Positions 38,229-51,281 of a stretch of DNA of 64,000 nt are shown in pieces; positions within the stretch are counted from its first letter, which is position 1, and the number at the start of each line of letters is the position of its first letter. The notes under the pieces were generated by a model. It saw only the letters and a list, made by a program, of their open reading frames with translations, was not told the DNA's origin and ran no database searches. This DNA is from Daphnia carinata (Eukaryota > Arthropoda > Branchiopoda > Diplostraca > Daphniidae): contig NC_081333.1 in NCBI RefSeq assembly GCF_022539665.2, positions 8,368,971 to 8,432,970 on the forward strand. Reading direction: 5' to 3'. The translations under genes and the position numbers were made by a program.

Positions 38229-38631
38229 TCGGTTTTCCTAATTCTCGTTCAATTTGAAATCCAAATCATATATTTTAATAGTTATATGCACGTTTTTGAA
38301 CAACTTTTTCGCGTAAAAGTCGGGCTTGTTCTATCGGGCTTATTTTTGAGCATTGCATTTTTCATCAAAAATTTGGGCGTAAAATTTTTAAATTTGAATT
38401 CCATATAAGATAACCGAATTCGAACGCTGATTAACATACAATAAAAGTTTTCCCTTCATTAGTGCATTTTTGAGAATTTAGCAATAAAAGTGGTTTCAAT
38501 CCAACCACTTTTAAACGAATAATTAAAAAACTATAAGCCCAGCGTAAAAATGAACTTGATTTTCGTGATTGGCGTTCAATTTTGAGTCGAAACCATTTAA
38601 TTCTAGCTATATTTATGTTTTAGCCAAAAAT

Positions 38632-38665
38632 GAAAAAATGAGAAGGCTATAGCCTTCTCACTTTT
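38632..38665. repeat. Hairpin palindrome shared with the first array
   Basis: Arms AAAATGAGAAGGCTAT / ATAGCCTTCTCACTTT form an almost perfect palindrome with the same GGCTATAGCC core. A compensating change keeps GAGAAGG paired with CCTTCTC. Confidence 0.85.
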
Positions 38666-39119
38666 GCGAAAATCAGCAAAAAAGGGCATCTCTTGCATTT
38701 CGGCGAAAATCACCTGTTATACCCAAAATTAAGCGCTGATTCCGGATCAGACATTAGTTTTCCCGTTTATTGTGCAATTTTGACAATAAAATGTAACAAA
38801 AAGTTGCTTAAGCCCAACCACTTTTAATTGGAATAGCTCAAATACTGCAAATTGTATCCAAAAACAAAGTCGGTTTTCTTAATTGTCATCCAATTTCAAA
38901 TCCGAATCTTGTATTTTTATAGCTACATGTCTGTTTTTGAAGATAAAACATTTTTGCGTAGAAGTCGGGCTTATTTTTTAACCTTGCATTTTCATCAAAA
39001 GTTGGGATTAAAATTTTTGAGTCGAAATTATATGAACCTTAAGTTAAAATAACCGAATATGAACGTTGATCAGCATAAAATAATCCGTTTTCCCTTCATT
39101 TATGCATTTTTCAAGAAAA

Positions 39120-39182
39120 ATAGCGCAATAAAAGTGATCTCAATCCAACCGCTTTTAATACGAATAATTCAAAAACTACAGG
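39120..39182. repeat. 63-bp exact direct repeat, copy 1
   Basis: This segment, ATAGCGCAATAAAAGTGATC through AACTACAGG, is repeated exactly at 39,284-39,346, 164 bp downstream. It is part of the diverged tandem array but is identical between copies, indicating a recent duplication or conversion. Confidence 0.88.
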
Positions 39183-39283
39183 TTCCACGTAAAACTGAAG
39201 CTGATTTTTGTGATTGTCGTTCACTATTAAATTTAAATCGTTATATGTATTTTAGCCATATCTAGGTTTTATTTATGTCAAAG

Positions 39284-39346
39284 ATAGCGCAATAAAAGTG
39301 ATCTCAATCCAACCGCTTTTAATACGAATAATTCAAAAACTACAGG
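39284..39346. repeat. 63-bp exact direct repeat, copy 2
   Basis: Exact second copy of 39,120-39,182. Immediately after it a shorter AAAACTGAAG segment is also shared, but with a 9-base deletion relative to copy 1. Confidence 0.88.
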
Positions 39347-39420
39347 GAAAACTGAAGGAGAAAAAAAAATGATTTTAGGGGATTTTAGTGAAAAGTGGGA
39401 AGGGAGAAAAAAATGATTTG

Positions 39421-39512
39421 GGGATTGTCTCGTGATGATCATTTTTGTTTTTCTTCGATAGCATGCTGACGATGGTCGGCAAGGTTTCACACCTGATCCT
39501 CTCTGCTGGATG
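39421..39512. repeat. Right copy of ~90-bp direct repeat flanking a tandem array
   Basis: Direct-orientation partner of 38,135-38,228: GGGATTGTCTCGTGATGATC ... CTGCTGGATG. Differences include the length of the internal T run and scattered substitutions. Confidence 0.75.
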
Positions 39513-42500
39513 TTTTCCGCTCCTCTAGGCAAATGCTGACTGGCGGCTGTGCACTTCACCATTTGTGTATCTATACATCCCCTTAAGAAAAAATGAAAAA
39601 AAAAATAAATATTCTCTTTACACAAAACGCAGCATGAGGGTTGACTTGTTTTGCTTCGTTTCTTTTTCCTTTTATTGTTTGTCCGCTCGAGACCAGTTGA
39701 CAAGAGAGATGACAAGTTTTTTCAAGGTTCGATTCTTAACTCTCTCTCTCTCTTTGCTGTGTATAGATACATGTAGCTCTTGGACAACAGCAGGTACGTG
39801 TTTTCGTGTCGAAGAAGGGATAATGAGATTCCGCTGCTAGATATATGCAGGAATTAGTCATCGACTTTTCGGACTGTGTTTGGTCGCAGGAGACAAGGGC
39901 AGACGAGAGAAGAATAAGAAAAACGGGGCCAGTCGTCACTGCGAAAAGGCGGTTTGACTTTTATTTTTCGTTTCCTTTTCTTTAAAGAATAACATTGACG
40001 GATGACAGTGTTTCTTCTTCCATCTACATAAGACAACATGAAGAAGGAGGGGGGTGGATACACAAACAACTGGAGTGGTGCTTCCCTCCTGCTGTTAACT
40101 CTTTTTCTTATTCGTTTTATAACCAAAACATTTTGGGAACCACTCTGTGAACATCAAACGTTTTCGAAAATATATATATGTACTTGATTATCTTCTTCAT
40201 ATTCATAGTGAATCCCCAAGTTTTTTTTCTTTTAAAGCTGGACCGCCCCTTTTGTCCCCCCAGCTTTTGTCAACGAAAGTGTCCTGCTGGCCGTCGCGGA
40301 TCGCGTCGCTGATGGACGAGGACAACGAAAATGTTCCAGTATGTTGTGACGGCAATCATGCCGCCCTCTTGTTTCATTCTCTTTCGAGAGGGGATTTATT
40401 CGTTTTGGAGACAAAACTAGCCCCCCTACTAGCGTCGTCTTTGCCACAACTGTTTTGCCTTTTTCAATGTCCCCTATTCCATCTTTCTCCTTTTGGCATG
40501 TACCCCGGGAGTTGTGACTTTGCGGTACATCAGGGCACATTTTTGTAGGAATCCTCTTCGTCAGGATTTGCTAGAACAAGCGGGGTTTTTCTTTTTCAAC
40601 AAAAGGTCATCGATATCGACTGTTGTCACTCGTTTTCACAGCTCGTCGTCCTTTTTTTTTATCTCCTTGTATTTGGGCTTTACTCCGTTTGTCTTCATGA
40701 GAGAAACACAGGCAGCTCCCGCTGTTAAAATTCTCGTATGGCCATAACAGATGATCGCTATCGTTATATCGGTTGAAAAGCAAAAACTACAAAAACAACA
40801 AGATCCGACTTGAAGATTTTTTGCTTTTTAAATATTTTTGACCTGATGCCAGAGCGCGAGCCTGCAATTATTATTATCTTTACATTTTTTCTTGTTTCCT
40901 TTTGTTCTTTATCTTTGATTTTTGGCTTACAGGTTGAAAAAGCATCAAAAATTCGGCTCGAGCCATGACAGCAGTTTTGCAATCCAATCTTCTTCACAAA
41001 ATTTGACAGTACCAAGATTACTAAATCTTATTTCTATTGTTCTCTTCTATTTCCTTTTTTCCATTTTACGGCGATAGTCTTTCTTATAGACGCGCATATA
41101 AGCGGCGAATAGATCGGTGTCTAGTAGTGTATATAGAAATAACCGGTTCGTCATGGACGGGAGGTCAGTTTCAATCCGCGCAACAACACGTAATAACGCG
41201 CAGAGAAAAAAAAAGGGCTCTCCTCTTTCTTTCGACAGTCGAAAGGTAACATGAGATGATGATGGAAAAAAAAGAAACAAAAAGAAAAAGGTTTTGATGA
41301 GTAAACCGCAGGGGTCCGCGTGTAATTTCCACAGCCCTCTGATCTCTTCTCTCTCTTTTTTCGTTTTATTCTGTTCTTCAATATATATATATATATATGT
41401 ATACATCATTTCATGTTGGGATACTATACAGACACGATTAAAAAAAGAAATGGGAGGACGGATTGAGGTGGATATCCACGTCTTTTTACAGATAATGGGA
41501 CTTGGTTTTAAAAAGAAAAACACGACTTGAAAAGCATTTATTTCTCCCCCCAGTAACACAACTCCTGTATCCAGTTATTATTTGTCACACCTAACGGCGT
41601 TTACTTTGATTTCTTTTCAAAGCTGCCAACGCATCATATAAATCCTCCGACCCAGCGTAAGATTTAAAGTCTCACCACAAATCTTTTCAGGTGCAATTTT
41701 ACAGTAGATTGAATTGATACCATTTCTCGTTTTTTCTCTTTTTTTTCCCCTCCTACCCTTCGTGATGCCCAGGTGTGCGTGACATCAGCTGCTGAGTTCG
41801 AAATGTTCTGCAAACGAGGTCATCACGATTCAAACTCACAAACTGCGTTGATGTCAGATGCGGTTAAGCGTACCCTGAGACGGTAAGGCAAACGCCGTAA
41901 AGTCCGCATCCCCTCGTGTAGTGAAATGAACGTAGAAAGAACCTGACGGCTCTTCCAGGTGGAAACAGAAGTCAATCTTCCACGTGTTACAGCAATATAC
42001 AGAGAAGGTCTCCAGTAGAAAACTTAAAAAAAAAGGTAGATCATATCAGAAACATACATATGCAGCGTGTCAGTTTTTAATATCTTCTTTTCGCTTCAGT
42101 CGTTGATTATTGTTCATCAAAATGTACGTTGTTTCCATTTTTGTTTTTCATCCAGCGCCATTCTATAACAAAAAGAAATATGAAATTTTGGGTTGTGTAT
42201 ACCAATGAGAAATCGACACCTTTCCAAACGATTGCGGGGAAATGAGCCTTTGGCTTCGGATGGAAATCTAGGCTGGGGTTAGCCACAGTCATCACATTAA
42301 ACGGCCAAAGGGACGTGTAATCACGTCGACAGAGACGCCCATTTTTGAAGAGCAACCATTAAAAAAGAAAGTAGGGAAGCAATCTTCATTTTTTGAAAAA
42401 CATTAAGAATGATTAATGCCCATTGGCGTATTGAATCTGAGTGACTGACTCGTATAACTCAAAAATAATAAATAAAGCCCTTTTTAGTTGTTTTATTACA

Positions 42501-44948
42501 AGATGACCATCTCCACAACAGTGTACAGTTTATGCTACCGCTAACGAGAAAATATGACTATCATTACCTTTTTTCTTCCTGTTCGGTTGATTCGTTCACG
42601 TCCAGCCAGGACTCAACTTCGCTCAACTTTTGTTTACACGCAACCAAAAACAGCTGTGTGTCTATGAAGAAAAAAGGTAAACCTGTTGCTTACTGCCATC
42701 TCTTGCGATCTAGTCCAACCTTTCAGGTGTTCTCTCATTATTACCTGAGAACATATACCATGTAGGTAAGCCAAATGTTGCAACCCAAAAGTCCCCCTAC
42801 GTTGGACTGTATATGTCTATACTCATACATAATGTTAAATAAACGAATGGAGGCTCGTTTGTCGTAAGGATAATAAGAATATAAGAGAAACAAGTAAACG
42901 GTAAAATGAGATTTTTTTTTCCTTTACAATGCTATATTCTTACGAAGGTCTGATGGGAAATGAAATAGGAGGACACCGACAAGTAAAGCGCAAACACAAG
43001 GGGGGAAACCCTCCACGCTGACGTATAAGGAAATACATAAAAAGAATTTGAAGAAAAATCAGTAAAGTACGGAAGAGGACACTTGCTATCAGTTCTGGTG
43101 ATCATTATCGATTGGGCCCTTTTGGTAGTGCGCTTTTTGTTTCGGCAAAAAGGGACGAAACAAGAGAAAATGGAAAAAACTTTGCCGAACTTTTATATAT
43201 ATTTTTACAGAAGTTTCGGTTCCAGAGCACCATCGGGGGGTCGGAGCACGCTGCCCATCGATAAGCCACAACGGGGAATGGCAAAGGTGAAAGACTACTG
43301 GAAATTAAGCCGAAGGTTTAGCACCCCGCTGACTGGGACAGTAGTGGCGCGTTGCGGTCCAAAACTTGAGGCACATGTACGAATATACGGTACTCTGTGT
43401 ATATCTTACCTTGTAGATATCGTACCGCTGGGTATAGAGAGCACGGACCCATCGAACACCATCGAAACTATAACTATTTTCCCCTTGCTGGTTGAAGAAC
43501 AAAAAAAAAAGGGAGAGAAAGGATAGAAAACAAAAAGGAATCTTCATAAAAGTCAAAGCTCCGCTTTGGACTGCATGCTGTGTCCCATCCTCCTTTAGAA
43601 AATAGAACGAAAGACCTATATATACGTGTTGTAGACTAGTAACTATGAATAGCGTAGATTCATCTCGTTTGAGGTCAACCTTTTAACCATCGTGTTTGAG
43701 GCTGCTTCAAAAGTCAAGCCCAATCATGCCTTTCGGAAATGTTTCTTGGCTTCAATTTCTTTTTTTTTTCTGGCCTTTATGCAGTGGTCATCACAAACCG
43801 TAAGAAGATGCAATGATTTAAAATGTGCAGTAAATAGTATAAGTCAGGTAAGACATACACGGAAGAACGCCACTCTTAGTTCCGTTCTCTTGAATGCGTT
43901 TGAAAAAAGAATGAGGAGGGAGGTTGAACGGTGGGGGTAGTGGGCGATACGGATATTGGTGGAGGGGGTATCATATTTTTTTCAGGAAGCGTAATAAATT
44001 AATGATGGAAACAGCAAGAAACGCAAGTTTATTGGGGACCGCCTACCGATGAAACGCGGTTGGAAAGAGAAAACAAAAGCGGATTAACCCCCACTGCGTT
44101 CACTGGCCAGTGTTTCTGCCTTGCATCAAAATAATGGCTGTCAAAATATGTAAAAGTTGGGGGGGCTCAAGTTTTTTTTTTTCCACATCACGTGCTTCAT
44201 TATTTCGTAAAATCGCACACGAGCCTCTTTTTTTTCTTTCCTCTCCAATTCATTAATCACGCGTTCTTCCCTGAAAATGATGGCCATAATCAAGGTCGCT
44301 TTTTTACGTTCGGCATGTCCTCCTTCGTTGACGTGAATAAAAAAAAATCTAATGATGACCTGCTGAGAAGCGCTTCATCAATAACTCAATCGCCGAGAAA
44401 GGACAGCTCATAAACATTGGAACAATAAATGAGGAGGAAAAATAGTCGGACTTCGTAGCACAACATGAAAACAATTTAAAACAAAAAACAATGAGCCAAT
44501 TAAATATTTCTATTCCGTCTATGGTGATGTGGTTTTAAAAACTTAAAAAAAAAAGGAAAAACAATAGGCCACACCGCAAAGGCATTTTGGGATACAATAG
44601 GAAGTCCTTGTTCGAACGCGTGTTTTTGAATTAGAGTGTAGGTTCACTTACACGATAAAAGAGAAAACGAGGAAGCCAGAGTACTTTAAGGCATTTAATA
44701 AATACGCAACAAAAGAAGGGTATATCATTCTGCTTCAGGGTGGTTACTAGTCTTATTCTAAGCGAATTTCCCCTTTTTTTATATTACATGTACAAACTAT
44801 GAAGCTTTTAGAACTTGTGTTAAAGGCGGTGCCATTTTGGGGATCATCGGGATCACGAAACAACATCAGGTAGTCTTCTTTGCTGGCTATCAACAAATCC
44901 CTTTTCTCGTCCTTTGTTGCTGCCTTCTCGTTTACAGTTTTTGCGTTA

Positions 44949-44986
44949 TTTATTCCGCATCCGCTTGTAGCGGAATAAATTTATTC
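44949..44986. repeat. Inverted repeat carrying AATAAA on both strands
   Basis: TTTATTCCGC (44,949-44,958) pairs with GCGGAATAAA (44,970-44,979) across an 11-nt loop. The right arm runs into a 14-bp perfect palindrome, GAATAAATTTATTC (44,973-44,986). The arrangement puts polyadenylation hexamers on both strands, but no gene is seen ending here. Confidence 0.6.
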
Positions 44987-45170
44987 GTCCCCTTTTTTTA
45001 AACATCCAATCAGCTTATCTCATGACTATAATGGCGCAGTTATGGGTAATACTAACTTGTCTTTTCTTTTTATTCCGGAGCCCAACCTTAACTTTTAGCG
45101 TATACAACATTCTTTATTTTATAGTACGCCAAAATCCTTTACAGTCATAATAGTTCAATACAGGTGGTCT

Positions 45171-45192
45171 TTCTCTCTCTCTCTCTCTCTCT
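45171..45192. repeat. (CT)n tract
   Basis: About eleven CT dinucleotides read directly from the sequence. Confidence 0.88.
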
Positions 45193-46185
45193 TTTCTTTT
45201 TATTTTTCTCCAACAAAAAAAAATGAGTTTAAATTTCGATTAGTGGGGCACGGATAGAATAAAGGCACGGGTCACTCAGCAGGTTACCCTGCCCCCTCTT
45301 TTCTCGTGTTTTAAGAGATAAAAATAGAGATTTTCTTACAAAAGAGAGAGAAAATTTTTTCTCTTAGAACAAAAATATAGAAAAAACAAAAAAAAAATGG
45401 TTAGGATAATTCAATAAATGGGGGTTGGTAATAACAGTTGATGTGGGGATGATTGTTGACGCTGATGGCGACGCACGTGAAAGTATTTCTTTTCTTTTAT
45501 ATGGCTTGGTATAAAGACACTCTAATTCAGTCAGGACTGCTGGGCCTCTTGGATAAACACTACACTTTCCCCAATGTTTCATTCCTGGGCCTTTACAATA
45601 GAACCGTGTTTTGAGACCAATCCATAAAACGGTTCCCCTCAATCACTATCTTTACGCACACAGGCCATTCCATTCTTTATAAAAAAAAAAGGTAAGTTGT
45701 CGCCGTTTTGGCGGTAACTCAAAGGAGAAACCTCAACTTCTATTTGTGGGTTTGAAAAGTAAGAGAATTTCCTCCTTTTTTTTAAAGCACGGATTGTGCC
45801 CATCAGCTCCATCAGCCGCCACCTGCCAATTGACAGATGAGCTCAGCTTGGTGCTGTACATGATTTCATACAGTCCCCTCCTTCACCCGTTTATTTTTTA
45901 TTTTCATGCTACCACGAAGGTTGTCTCGCTTGTAGGTAGCCAAAAATCGTTTGGGCAATTTCCCAAAACGATAGAATCTGATCGTCGAGGAATTATGATG
46001 TTATGCAACATTGTGTGCCAACGACGTGGTGCCTAATCTGTTTTTCCCGAGTGGCATTTTTCCTATGTTTTTTTTTTATTTTCTATTTTTTTAAACAATT
46101 TTTATTGCCAAGAGAAGGTGACGCCGTGTCGTCGGGAACAGCAACAACACGCCATAACATCTCGTTTTGTTCCCCTCGAGCTTGT

Positions 46186-46208
46186 ACACACACACACACA
46201 CACACACA
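46186..46208. repeat. (CA)n microsatellite
   Basis: About eleven CA dinucleotides read directly from the sequence. Confidence 0.9.
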
Positions 46209-49200
46209 TACATAGAGTAACACACCCAGGATTGTATATACGCGGCCGCGTTCGTTAGTCATTTCTCCAAGTGTGGTTCCGACAAGCGAAACTTTCCATC
46301 ATTTCTGATGGGTTGCCGCTGTTTCTCTATACGTTTGATGCGCGTGGGAGGAAAAGAAATCTTTTCTCTACAACCGAAAATATTCAAAAATAACAGCCTC
46401 TCTAGAAAAGCGTACAAAGAGAGAAACCAGAAGCGCAATGTCACCCGATGCCGAAAGAAAGGAGAAAATGTTTCAATAATGTCTTGTTGAAAAAGAGAGA
46501 GAAAGAAAAGGGCAAAGACATTTGAACGAAAACATGAAGCAGAAACACACAGAGAAAATAAAAAGACATTGGTGGCTAGTCCTTGGGACAAGACAAATGA
46601 GGCGGAATATCGGAGAAATTGAATCCTCCCAAAGATCTGCTTGATGAACTTTCGACCGGACGAGCTCCCAGCACTCCCTCGCTCCTCTTCCTGCACTAAG
46701 GCTATCTACGAATACGAGCCGCACGTACCAACGAACGCGCAACTTAATGATTTCCACATCTGATTCCACTCGAGAAAGAGCTTCGCCGTTATCTATCGGA
46801 GATAATCTGCTTTGAGAGAAAAATCTTTTTGGGAAAGTCCAACACTTTTGTTTCCACTCTCCATTGATAACGAAATAAAAAAACAACAACAAGAGTTTCC
46901 GAAACACACCCGTATATATTGAACGTTACGTGTCAGACCGAGGATTCTTAGAAAACCCTTGGAAAACGAAATAAACTATTCAGCGCACTAACCTCCCGCC
47001 GATGCTAATCTTCTTATTTCCCGTAGTTGCTACGCTGCAGCCACCTACCATACAATACAAAGTGGCCAAATTCCAGGAAGAACGATGTGTGCAATACCTG
47101 AGAAAAAACCGTGCTTTGAAGTCAACGGTCACTTTCTTTCCGCTAAAAGTCAGTGGTAAAAGAAGAAAACGACACTATAGAAGAAATGTTAGCGAAGGAT
47201 TATGCGGTTCTTTATTTTCTCTTTTCCTATTTACATAAAAATGTATTCTAAAAAAGGAGGGAGCGAAAGGGCGCAACGGTTGAGCGAGAAACGTTGCAGC
47301 AGCAGCAAGTTACACTCGAAAACGGGCAAAAGGGCGGAGCAGGGGGCTACTATACACCAGAAATATGCATATAAATATAAGGCTATATCTTTTTCCTTTT
47401 TTTTTTCTGCTGGCAACAATCTCATAAAGCACAAGGACTCCCAAGTTTGAGAGGCAGCGCTGCGAAAGATGAAACTGGCCTCCAGAAAAGCTATGAATTT
47501 CGACACTACGGCCATCAGCAACAGCAGCGGCGGCAGTCTCTGACCAAACTTTAACAAGCTTCTTCAACACTCCCCATCACCGAACCATTTACCCTTATCG
47601 AGCACCAGAAGCAAGAAGACATGGAGAACGGACGCGAACATGTAGTGAAAAAAAAAAGAAAAACTGGCGTTTTTGCTGGTTACCAACAGGTTTCAAATCT
47701 ACGCTATGATCAGCGTTACATTTCCACACGGTTAATATTTACTGCGTACACAGTTGGGTGGCTTTGAAATTGGCAGCATCCAATTTCCCCACGTCACTTG
47801 TCAACATTCAAACTGACAGACCAATAGCATCGAATAACAAGCTATCAATCTGTGCGCTTTCTAGACAAAACAACTTGTCCCGTTACTTGATTTCATTCAC
47901 GTAGAAGATTCCTACACATCTTGCGTGATTATTGTTTTATTAAATTTTTAATGAATTGGGACACGGAATATTAAGACCCATCCACAAAGGGTGCTTGCCG
48001 TTGAGATGCGCTGCATTAATAACTCAATTTTGCTACTGAATGGCACATGAGCTGTTCCTATACCTCTTTGTCAATGTATGCGTACGACCGTGGCACGCAG
48101 ATCTTGTTAGAAATGTCACGACAATAATAATTCATAATTCCATTAACAAGTAGGTTTCACCTTTTGTCTGGTTACTAAAATACACGCTGAACTCAGTCCG
48201 ATTTTTGCTGAATTTTCGCCAACTAGTATAACAGAATGCAGAATGTGATAGTCCTTGTCTTGTTCCATTATTATACAATAATGATCTGCGAAACTTCGGT
48301 ACAAGTCTTCATGGTCAAACCTTTGCATCAACATTGCTTTTTAGGTCAAGTGAATGTTCAATTATTTTAACATCAAAACTCACTAATTTCAATAAAAACA
48401 ACTTTTACAAATACCGCAGAAGGCTATCGTGTAAGTCTGATATCTTGACAGCAGCAGAATTTAGTTACAAGTTTTTCTTTTTGCTTTAATTAGTTCATGT
48501 CAGCCGGCAAAGAAAGAGATATTCTTGTTGGAGTGGGCGGTTTTTTTCTTTCTCCCTTATTTTTCTCTCAAACGTTTTACTACACGGCTCGAGTTTGACA
48601 TTTGACCGTCAGCTACACATCGCCTCCGACTATTAGGATTAGGATATATGGAATAGCAGGGGCGACATCCGAGAGCTTCTGCTACGCACGCCTGTATCAT
48701 AACGATCCTTGAAAAAAAAGTCTAAACTTAATGTTCCATATGACGTTCCAAGACTATTCCATGTTCTTAATTATGCATTCCCGTGTTAGGTCTATTAAAA
48801 CTGTGGTTGCTGTTTACGTATTTACAAACCAAACAGAAGTCTTGTGCAAAATTTATAATCCGACTTCAAGTGCTTTTTACTTTGTGAAGCGAGGGAAGTA
48901 CATTACCGCGTCAAACAACAATTTTTTTTTTATTACTGCAACCGTCTATCCATACCGTACATGTTACAGAAAAGGAGTTGGGTGTTGGAGTGAAGGTTAT
49001 CTATCGGTCAACAGACACCATACACATCCTGCTGCTCTTTCCCGACCCCTCTGATGGTCACGATCATCTACTTGTCCTTTCTCTGTGTGCTTTGCTAATG
49101 GTGAAACAGTGTTTCATATGGGGATGGTGCGCTTGAACGTATAGTAATTCTTTTTTTTTTCAAGTTTAAACAAACACTAACATGTGGCTGCCGCTGTTGC

Positions 49201-50842
49201 TGCTGAAAAAAAAAATGGTAAAGAAGCCGCTCCGCCACCCAATCGGTCTGACCATCGGATGCCATGTGATCTGAAGCAATTCCAACTGGCAGTGGAAAAA
49301 AGAAAATCGTTAACTAGTGGCCGAGTTCTATTTACTCAAGGACTAAAGGAATCGTTTTTCTTAAAAGGAGAAAAGTCGGAACATGATGGGTAGTAAAGCC
49401 ACACACACAAAAAAAGTTAGTAGGTATCATTTATTATCTTAACGGTTATTGGTCCCTTGTGGACGACTGGAGGTGAAGCGGTGCAAGTGTTGGACAAAAG
49501 GAAGGTCCTCCAGTTTGAACTACCAGATCTGTATAAACTCGACTAGTCATTTCTCGCCTAACAAAAGACAAAAGGTATCGTTGATAGAAGTTCAAAGAGG
49601 GAAGGTCGACAATGACCACATCACAGGTTGGTCGGGGCCTCAATTCGGAGACGAGAAAAGAGCGCAAGAACAAAAAAAAAAAAGACAATCAAAGTCGGTC
49701 AAACTGCCGGTTCGACTAATTTGTAGGCGGGGTCGCTCACTCATGATCTTGGGGAGCTCAAACGTTCCGCTTGTTGCCCTTCTTTTTGTCTATCCCACCT
49801 GGATCAATATACGACTGCGTTTACAGGGTTGCGCCGGCAACACTCTTCCCCACTGCCCTCACACCCATTTCAAATTATCTGTAAACTAGCACCTTGCAAT
49901 TAAATCTTCTCAAGCCACCTTTAGTTTTTGTTCCAGGGAAAGAGAAAAGAAAAATATTCATGTGAAGGTTTTCTTTGGTGACTGGAAAACTATTGGGCGG
50001 ACATTTTTTTTTTTTTTTTTTTACAGAAAAAGGGTAATCGATTCAGAGCAAAAAGCCCAATCTAGAAACAAAAGAAAGGAGAGTTACTCTTTTCCTTAGC
50101 TATCAACTTTGATTACCTGAGCGCGGGAACCCACTCCAAAAAATATGAAAATTTAAACCACAGTATTTCTTATCGTGTTCTTGTACTCTGGAACATTTTT
50201 TTTTTCCCATACAAATCATCGAGCAGTCAAGCTAGGAAAAACAAAACAACAATTTACTTGTAAACATCGTTTCATGCCCACTCACTAGCGCATTTGAATG
50301 ATCGTTTAAATTACATCATATAATAACCCCGTCTTCGGCAGTGCGTTGTATCATTAACGAAGCGGACTCACCTTTTCCCCTCCTTCCAATATTTGTTGTT
50401 TTGTTTTTGTTTTTGTTTTCATTTATTACTTACTGTTCAATAAAGATACGCGTCCAATGAAAGAATTCCACGCGAGTGTTATCCGTTAATTACCCACGGT
50501 TAGGCTCAAAGGTAATTTCTTGCTGTTTCGTTTCTTTATGTTAGAAGACCAAATCGATAAAAGAAACAAAATCACCGCCGTTTAACCCGCCCCAATAAGG
50601 GTCAAATTAGTGCGCGTGGGAAAGAAGCAAAGATTTTACAATCGTTGGTCTTAATTCTGGCCTTTAATTTGTTTCCCCTTCTTTTACATTTCTCACTAAC
50701 GCGTGGATTTCAATGCAAGCAACTTTGGTCCTCCGGCGATGGTAGTCACAAGTGTTACACTGACGCAAAATTTACGTCACGTTCACAATTACGAATACTA
50801 CGACGCAGGCATAAAATCACGTGTTATGTGACGTCTAAAGTA

Positions 50843-50848
50843 TTTATT
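50843..50848 (-). other. Candidate polyadenylation hexamer for the UBZ4-finger gene
   Basis: AATAAA on the minus strand, about 430 bp beyond the stop codon of the UBZ4-finger gene. It is the first canonical hexamer I found downstream on that strand. No transcript evidence is available. Confidence 0.25.
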
Positions 50849-51281
50849 ATTCATCTTTTTTGCAAAGTAAACCTTAAATGGCAATGAAGTTTGACGTCAA
50901 TGCCAAGAGGATTATCAAGAGTTCAACTGCTATCAGTTTCACGTTACTGCAAAAATGAGGTTAATGGTTTAGCAAAAATCAACAGACTAAAAATCCTGCC
51001 AAGTAAAGATGATGATTACTTGACTTCATCTTCGGGATTTGTATTGTATAAATGTTAACTGTTGGCACAACTTGGAGGGCAACACTTTTGATCAACCGAC
51101 AAAAAATTTAACGAATTCTGTGTACAAAAACAAAGGCCTCTTACTAGGATATCACACAACGAAAACAAGATTAAATAATATTCAATTACAGCAGTGTTCT
51201 TCACGTTAACGCTGTCATGAGCCAAATAAATTTTGTGCCCGATGATGCAAGAATGTTGATGTGACGAACAGCGAAAACAAC

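Larger units (their letters stand above)
38229..39420. repeat. Second array of the ~310-335 bp repeat family
   Basis: Homologous landmark segments of the form GATTTTCGTGATTnnCGTTCAATTT occur at about 38,231, 38,558, 38,873 and 39,208 (spacings about 327, 315 and 335 bp), so the locus is a diverged tandem array. Its 38,450-38,690 part closely matches the first locus near 32,780-33,050, including the segment around GAATTTAGCAATAAAAGT and the hairpin. The units are more diverged from each other than those of the first locus. No coding potential is seen. Confidence 0.78.
39513..51281. other. Intergenic spacer with no recognised gene
   Basis: Nearly 12 kb without a frame that looks like a conserved protein. 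It holds AT-alternating DNA near 41,379-41,398, a CT tract at 45,171-45,192, a CA tract at 46,186-46,208 and an AATAAA-containing palindrome at 44,949-44,986. The long T/A runs become sparser beyond about 47 kb. The last few hundred bases are probably the 3' untranslated region of the UBZ4-finger gene. Confidence 0.5.

Noticed and set aside
39700-39745. GGTTCGATTC segment resembling a tRNA B box
   Set aside because: The surrounding bases do not fold into acceptor, D or anticodon arms at the expected spacing.
50645-50887. 80-codon plus-strand frame with a hydrophobic start and several cysteines
   Set aside because: It has no ATG at the hydrophobic start (it opens with TTG), and no splice acceptor supplying one was found.
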